Assembly: GCA_009919365.1 (NCBI GenBank) | Contig: RGBZ01000008.1 | Location: 1-17,565 of the forward strand | Direction of reading: 5' to 3' | Length of the DNA stretch: 17,565 nt | Origin: a bacterium | GTDB taxonomy: Bacteria > Chloroflexota > Limnocylindria > Limnocylindrales > Limnocylindraceae | Shown: positions 13,559-17,565 of the stretch, in pieces | Position numbering within the stretch: position 1 is the stretch's first letter | Layout of the letters: each line of letters begins with the position of its first letter | Program-made: the position numbers and the translations under genes | Notes under the pieces: model-generated | Databases searched by the model: none | What the model was told of the DNA's origin: nothing | What the model saw: the letters and a program-made list of their open reading frames with translations, nothing else

Positions 13559-13564
13559 TGCGCG

Positions 13565-14368
13565 GTGCGCTACCCCGTTGATCTTGGGAATAGTGCGGCG
13601 AAGGCCGCCCTGCTTGACGGCGCCGTGGTGCGCCTCGCAGCCCCTGCTGATCCCCGCGATACGGAGGGGTGGCGCCGCATCGCCGCAGAACTAATCGCGA
13701 CGATTCGGGCCGATGCGCAGCACGCAGGCGAACCCGCCACCCTGCGTGTCGCGAGCGTGGTCCCAGCCGGCTCCGAAGCGCTCACGGCGGCGGCGGCGAG
13801 CGAAGCGATCGCAGTTGAATTCGTGAACCTGGCTGATGTGCCGCTTGAACTTGCGCTCACCCCACCGGCCCAGATCGGCATTGATCGACTCCTTGCCGCC
13901 TGGCTCGCCTACACGGAGTACGGTGCACCTACCCAGCGCGGCGCAATCGCCGTCACGCTCGGCACCGCGCTCACCCTCACCTGTGTCGATCGCAGCGGCC
14001 GTCTTCTTGGCGGTGCAATTGCCCCCTCGCCAGTGCTCGCCTCTCGCGCCTTGGCCAGCGGCGCCGCCGCACTTCCACTTGTTGCCATCTATGACGAGAA
14101 CCCCGATCTCGCTGGACCGATCGGTGCGGACACCGCCGAAGCGCTTAGCGCCGGAATTCTTCGAGGTGCACGCGGTGCCCTCACCGCGCTGATAGCGGAA
14201 TCTACTGAAGAGATGTTACGCCGCGATCCCGGCGCGCCAGCTCCCGCCGTGGTGCTGAGCGGTGGCGCAGCACTCGCTGGTTGGTGCGCCACGATTGCAG
14301 CTGATCACCGTGACGCCGAGTTTGTTCTACGCGCGATCAACGCGCTTCCCGCTGCGGTGCGCGTATGA
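13565..14368 (+). CDS. coaX: Type III pantothenate kinase-like protein with substituted catalytic Asp
   Basis: CoaX phosphorylates pantothenate, the first step from pantothenate to CoA (ASKHA fold). The 267-residue protein begins MRYPVDLGNSAAKAALLDG with Asp6 of the family's D-x-G-N-T phosphate motif. It then has PPAQIGIDRLLAAW (100-113; the P-x-x-x-G-x-D-R motif), AVTLGTALTLTCVD (129-142), GRLLGGAIAPS (145-155), and GADTAEALSAGILRGARG (187-204). In typical CoaX the second block reads V-D-x-G-T-A-x-T; the Asp there acts as catalytic base, and here it is Thr131. The protein is otherwise family-like and directly followed by coaBC with a 4-base overlap (ATGA), so a role in CoA synthesis is expected. 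The substitution leaves activity uncertain. The start is GTG 13565 on a probably leaderless mRNA. Confidence 0.85.
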   Translation: MRYPVDLGNSAAKAALLDGAVVRLAAPADPRDTEGWRRIAAELIATIRADAQHAGEPATLRVASVVPAGSEALTAAAASEAIAVEFVNLADVPLELALTPPAQIGIDRLLAAWLAYTEYGAPTQRGAIAVTLGTALTLTCVDRSGRLLGGAIAPSPVLASRALASGAAALPLVAIYDENPDLAGPIGADTAEALSAGILRGARGALTALIAESTEEMLRRDPGAPAPAVVLSGGAALAGWCATIAADHRDAEFVLRAINALPAAVRV

Positions 14369-15669
14369 GCAAGCGCCTCGCCGGACGACTCGTTGTTCTC
14401 GGCATCACCGGCTCCATTGCCGCCTACAAGTCGCCAGAGATCGTGCGCGCACTACGCGCCGAGGGCGCCGATGTGCATGCGCTCCTCACCCCGGCCGCTA
14501 CGCGATTCGTCTCACCCCTGACGCTGCGCACCCTGACCGGGCGCGCCGTTGATGCCGATCTGCTCGACCTCCTCCCTGACGGTCGCATCGGCCACATCGT
14601 TGCCGCCGATTCCGCCGACGCGATGCTGATTGCCCCGGCAACCGCGCAGTGGATTGGCGCGATGGCGGGCGGCCTCGCCGGAGATGTGGTCACCGCCGCC
14701 TGCCTCGCCACCACCGCACCAGTGATCGTTGCCCCCGCCATGGATGGCGAGATGTGGGCCCATGCTGCGACGCAAACTAATGTGGCGCGGCTGGGCGATG
14801 ATTTTGGCTACACACTTGTTGCGCCCGAGAGCGGCGCACTTGCCAGTGGTGCGACCGGTGTTGGCCGCCTCGCTGAAACTGCCGCGATCGTTGACGCTGT
14901 GGTGGCCGCCATCGGGTCAGCACCAATTCGTGAGCCAAACGAGAGCCGTCGTCCGCCGCCCGTTCCTGCTGGCGATCTCTCAGGTCGGCGCATTGTCGTT
15001 ACTGCAGGTGGGACCGAAGAGCCGATCGATGCGGTACGCATCTTGGCGAACCGCTCGTCGGGTCGTCAGGGGATCGCCCTTGCTGAGGCGGCACGCGATC
15101 GCGGCGCCGACGTCACCCTGATCGCCGCCCGTGTCAGTGTGCCGCTCCCTGAGGGGGTTACGATCGTTCGAGCCATGAGCGTTGATGCGCTCAATGCCGC
15201 GCTGCGCGACGCACTCCTCGCCGCACCAAACGGGAGTGCAACGACGCCAGCTGATGCGCTCATTGCCACTGCGGCGGTCTCTGACTTCCGCGTCGCGGGC
15301 GGCCCGCTCACCGAGAAGCTGCGTCGCGATGGCGAGATCACCCTGCGTCTCGCACCAACCCCCGACCTGCTCGCCAGCGTTGCGCAAGCGTTAGGTCCGC
15401 GTGCCACGCGCCAGACGCTGCTCGTGGGCTTCTCAGCAGAGGCGAGTGCCACACCGCGGGCACGCGAGAAGCTCGAGAACAAGGACCTTGACCTCATCGT
15501 CGCCAACGACGTCACGGCCCCCGGCATCGGCTTTGAGAGCGCTGAAAATGCCGCGGAGATCATCGGATCCGACGAGCTGGTCACCCGAGTCGGCCCGGCG
15601 CCGAAGCGTGTTGTGGCCGACGCCATCCTAGACCGAGTTACGGCACTCCTCTCGGCCCGAGCAGGCTGA
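14365..15669 (+). CDS. coaBC: Bifunctional phosphopantothenoylcysteine synthetase/decarboxylase
   Basis: Joins cysteine to 4'-phosphopantothenate (CoaB, C-terminal half) and decarboxylates the product to 4'-phosphopantetheine (CoaC, N-terminal flavoprotein half). CoaC (1-185): GITGSIAAYK (13-22), catalytic His77 in RIGHIVAA, APAMDGEMW (123-131), and ESGALASGATGVGRLAE (155-171). CoaB (205-434): TAGGTEEPID (213-222), ANRSSGRQG (228-236), a TEKLRRDGE segment with its Lys, and ANDVTAPGIGFES. Two CoaC residues essential in the E. coli enzyme differ: the Asn of PAMN is Asp127 and the Cys of ACG is Ser161. Length 434 is normal. It overlaps coaX by 4 bases and panB by 1, inside a pantothenate/CoA operon. 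Identity is firm despite the changes, which may be lineage-typical. Confidence 0.95.
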   Translation: MSKRLAGRLVVLGITGSIAAYKSPEIVRALRAEGADVHALLTPAATRFVSPLTLRTLTGRAVDADLLDLLPDGRIGHIVAADSADAMLIAPATAQWIGAMAGGLAGDVVTAACLATTAPVIVAPAMDGEMWAHAATQTNVARLGDDFGYTLVAPESGALASGATGVGRLAETAAIVDAVVAAIGSAPIREPNESRRPPPVPAGDLSGRRIVVTAGGTEEPIDAVRILANRSSGRQGIALAEAARDRGADVTLIAARVSVPLPEGVTIVRAMSVDALNAALRDALLAAPNGSATTPADALIATAAVSDFRVAGGPLTEKLRRDGEITLRLAPTPDLLASVAQALGPRATRQTLLVGFSAEASATPRAREKLENKDLDLIVANDVTAPGIGFESAENAAEIIGSDELVTRVGPAPKRVVADAILDRVTALLSARAG

Positions 15670-16508
15670 TGGCACGACACACCGTCGCCGACATGCGCGC
15701 GGCACACGCCGCGGGTAGCCACTTCGCTGTTGTCACCGCATGGGATCGTGCGACCGCCGAGTTCGCCGAGGCGGCTGGCGTTCACTTCATTCTCGTTGGC
15801 GACTCACTTGCACAGGTTGCGCTCGGGCACGAGTCAACCGTACGCGTTGGCATGAGCGAGATGCTGCACCATACCGCCGCCGTTGTTCGCTCCACGAGCA
15901 CCGCACTGGTGATCGGCGACATGCCGTTTCTCTCGTATGTTGATGCGCCGACAGCGGCTGATAACGCCGCGCACTTCATTCGCGATGCCGGCGCTGGTGC
16001 CGTAAAGCTCGAGGGTGGCGTGGCTGTAGCCTCCGTCGTAGCTGCACTCACGCGCAGTGGGGTCCCCGTGATCGGACATATCGGATTCACGCCACAGTCG
16101 TCACTGAATGAGAGCAAGCCACGCGCGAAGGGGCGTCTCCCCGAGGCGGCGGCGGCACTGCTAGAAGATGCGTTCGCCCTTCAGGAGGCCGGCGCATCGG
16201 CGATCGTGATCGAACTCGTGCCCCAGGAACTTGCCGCCGCGATCACCAGCCGCCTCACAATCCCAACGATCGGCATCGGCGCAGGTGCCGGCTGCACCGG
16301 ACAGGTCCAAGTGTTACCCGACCTACTCGGCCTACTCGGCGCGACCGCACCGCGCCACGCTGGGCGCGTCGCCAACCTTCGCGAAGAGGCGATCGCGGCA
16401 CTTGCCGCCTGGCGAAGTAATGTCGAGTCGGGGGGCTTCCCCGCAGAGGCACAAGCGATCGCGGGCGACGCGTCCCTCATCGCCGCCCTCAACGAACTCC
16501 CGCGCTAA
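15669..16508 (+). CDS. panB: 3-methyl-2-oxobutanoate hydroxymethyltransferase
   Basis: Makes ketopantoate from 2-oxoisovalerate and methylene-tetrahydrofolate, the first committed step of pantothenate synthesis. The TIM-barrel protein of 279 residues shows VGDSLAQ and GDMPF (the two metal-binding aspartates), VKLEGG (Lys and Glu of the substrate site), GHIGFTPQS (the His-containing loop), IVIELVPQELA with the catalytic Glu, and GIGAGAGCTGQVQVLPD. The loop after TPQS, normally a G-G-Y/F-x-V-Q-G-R pattern, reads ESKPRAKGR here. The ATG overlaps the coaBC stop (TGATG), so translation is coupled. Ketopantoate reductase (panE) and aspartate decarboxylase (panD) are not in the window. Confidence 0.96.
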   Translation: MARHTVADMRAAHAAGSHFAVVTAWDRATAEFAEAAGVHFILVGDSLAQVALGHESTVRVGMSEMLHHTAAVVRSTSTALVIGDMPFLSYVDAPTAADNAAHFIRDAGAGAVKLEGGVAVASVVAALTRSGVPVIGHIGFTPQSSLNESKPRAKGRLPEAAAALLEDAFALQEAGASAIVIELVPQELAAAITSRLTIPTIGIGAGAGCTGQVQVLPDLLGLLGATAPRHAGRVANLREEAIAALAAWRSNVESGGFPAEAQAIAGDASLIAALNELPR

Positions 16509-16523
16509 CGCAAACAACGAGCG

Positions 16524-17384
16524 ATGCGAACCGTCACTACTCGCGTAGCCCTCGAACGATCGCTCGAGCAGCTCCCGCGCCCAATTGCGCTGGTGCCAAC
16601 GATGGGGGCGCTTCACGCCGGCCATACCGCGCTCATCGCCGCCGCGCGTCGTACTGCCGCCACGGTGGTCGTCTCCATCTTCGTCAATCCAGCGCAGTTT
16701 GCGAACGCCGCTGAAGTCGCACAATACCCGCGCACCCTTGAGGGCGACCAGCTACTCGCCAATGCGGCTGGCGCAGACCTGCTCTTCACCCCAGCCGTCG
16801 AAGAAATCTATCCGCCCGGTGAACGAGTTGCGCTGATTGATCCGGGTCCGCTCGCCACACGGCTTGAGGGCGCCGCCCGTCCGGGACACTTCTTGGGCGT
16901 AGCGACCGTCGTCTCTCGCCTCTTTGATCTGGTACGCCCCAACCAGGCGTACTTTGGCGCGAAGGACGCGCAGCAGGTGCGCGTCGTTGAATGGCTGACG
17001 GCACATCGCAGCGATCACATCGCCATCCACCGCGTTGCAACGGTGCGCGATGCTGACGGTCTCGCGCTGAGTTCGCGCAATCAGAAGCTCTCAGCAGCGG
17101 GCCGCGCCGCCGCCGCACGATCAATTCCCGTCGCCCTCTCGCTCATCGCCGAGGCATACGCCTCTGGCGTTACGAGCGTTGCAATGTTGCGGGCAATCGC
17201 CGAACGCGTGATTGCCGCCGAGCCAAGCCTCTCGCTCGACTACCTTGACTTCGCCGACGGCGCGAAACTCCTGCCACTTGCAGATGAGGGAGAGGTTGGT
17301 GATGCAGCATCTGGCGAGGCGCTCGTCTCTCTCGCAGCGGTCGTTGATGGGGTGCGCCTGATTGACGCGATCACGCTCCCCTAG
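16524..17384 (+). CDS. panC: Pantoate-beta-alanine ligase (pantothenate synthetase)
   Basis: Condenses pantoate with beta-alanine using ATP to give pantothenate, which CoaX of the same unit would phosphorylate. The 286-residue protein has the nucleotidyltransferase HxGH motif in VPTMGALHAGH (24-34), then SIFVNPAQFAN, RPGHFLGVATVVSRLFDLV, YFGAKDAQQ (the K-D-x-Q-Q ATP motif) and DGLALSSRN (the KMSKS-like loop). All expected catalytic residues appear present, and the length matches the family. It follows panB by 15 bases; a good ribosome site is not obvious, so it may rely on re-initiation. Its stop lies 9 bases from the stop of a convergent gene, with no clear terminator between them. Confidence 0.96.
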   Translation: MRTVTTRVALERSLEQLPRPIALVPTMGALHAGHTALIAAARRTAATVVVSIFVNPAQFANAAEVAQYPRTLEGDQLLANAAGADLLFTPAVEEIYPPGERVALIDPGPLATRLEGAARPGHFLGVATVVSRLFDLVRPNQAYFGAKDAQQVRVVEWLTAHRSDHIAIHRVATVRDADGLALSSRNQKLSAAGRAAAARSIPVALSLIAEAYASGVTSVAMLRAIAERVIAAEPSLSLDYLDFADGAKLLPLADEGEVGDAASGEALVSLAAVVDGVRLIDAITLP

Positions 17385-17393
17385 GAGCTCCGG

Positions 17394-17565
17394 CTAGCGC
17401 GTTGGAACTGGCCGCGCGGCAGCGAGGATACGGTCCACGTCGAGTGACCCAGCAACAAGCTGCTTGATCTCTTCAATCTTGCGCAGGTCTTCGGGGTGAG
17501 TCTTCACCAGCAGGTCATGCACCATGGATGCGACGCTGTAGGTGTCGCCCTCCATCAGCACGGCA
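17394..17565 (-). CDS. C-terminal end of an unidentified protein (5' part beyond window)
   Basis: The - strand is open from the right edge to a TAG at 17394-17396 and gives 56 residues: AVLMEGDTYSVASMVHDLLV, then KTHPEDLRKIEEIKQLVAGS, then LDVDRILAAARPVPTR. It reads like a real protein C-terminus: an amphipathic helix (HDLLVKTHPEDLRKIEEIK) and a short basic/proline end, with codon use like the other genes. I cannot assign a family from this fragment. It is convergent with panC. Confidence 0.65.
   Translation of the reverse strand, partial: AVLMEGDTYSVASMVHDLLVKTHPEDLRKIEEIKQLVAGSLDVDRILAAARPVPTR

Noticed and set aside
13343..13564. N-terminal extension of coaX
   Set aside because: It would be antisense to the 156-residue protein gene, and the CoaX fold begins at GTG 13565 right after a TATCAT box.
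15066..15785. - strand open frame opposite coaBC and panB
   Set aside because: Ser/Ala/Arg-rich antisense shadow of two certain genes.
17379..17400. Terminator between panC and the convergent gene
   Set aside because: GGAGCTCC is palindromic but leaves no loop, and there is no U-tract; not enough to call.
1..17565. Mobile elements, CRISPR arrays, defence or toxin-antitoxin genes, biosynthetic clusters
   Set aside because: No direct repeat-spacer pattern, transposase, integrase or terminal inverted repeats seen; nearly every gene is housekeeping with uniform composition.

Overview
The window is a gene-dense, GC-rich bacterial chromosome segment made almost entirely of core metabolism. There is no stretch over 300 bases without a gene, and I see no transposase, phage gene, plasmid gene or CRISPR array. 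Several traits suggest a streamlined, probably monoderm lineage: genes packed with 1-4 bp overlaps, a fused shikimate kinase/dehydroquinate synthase, a class I lysyl-tRNA synthetase, a K+-independent membrane pyrophosphatase, a Ser/Pro-rich extracytoplasmic-type tail, and several starts that sit only 6-7 nt after a TANNNT -10 box (leaderless mRNAs). My best guess is Chloroflexota (for example a Limnocylindria-like aquatic lineage), with Actinobacteriota as the alternative. This is inference from gene content, not a phylogeny.

Layout. (1) 1-2645, + strand: aromatic amino acid block, with the end of aroC, the aroK-aroB fusion, type II dehydroquinase aroQ and a monofunctional chorismate mutase. 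The AroB half has lost its C-terminal domain core at about 1733-1736: its true C-terminal end is still readable, but in another frame. (2) 2572-7263, - strand: uppP, argR, lysS (class I), serS, tRNA-Ser(UGA) and a small four-cysteine protein that overlaps the chorismate mutase tail on the opposite strand. (3) 7375-9576, - strand: hppA, with a promoter and a leader of about 120 nt containing three hairpins. (4) 9767-12528, + strand: leaderless lepB, an unknown polytopic membrane protein, and a NuoN/MrpD-like membrane protein that lacks the expected proton-channel lysines and carries a Ser/Pro-rich tail. (5) 12551-13498, - strand: ndk and an unrecognised 156-residue protein. (6) 13565-17384, + strand: coaX, coaBC, panB and panC, a nearly complete pantothenate-to-4'-phosphopantetheine route in one unit. 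(7) The 3' end of an unidentified - strand gene reaches the right edge.

How they work together. Block 1 runs from DAHP-derived intermediates through shikimate to chorismate and prephenate (aroA and aroE are not in the window). Block 2 pairs two aminoacyl-tRNA synthetases with a cognate tRNA-Ser. HppA would remove pyrophosphate from such biosynthetic reactions while energising the membrane. Block 6 makes pantothenate and converts it towards CoA. The points most worth a second look are the AroB lesion, the lysine-free NuoN-like protein beside lepB, the substituted active-site residues in CoaX and CoaC, the hairpin-rich hppA leader, and the serS/tRNA-Ser/Cys4 gene string.
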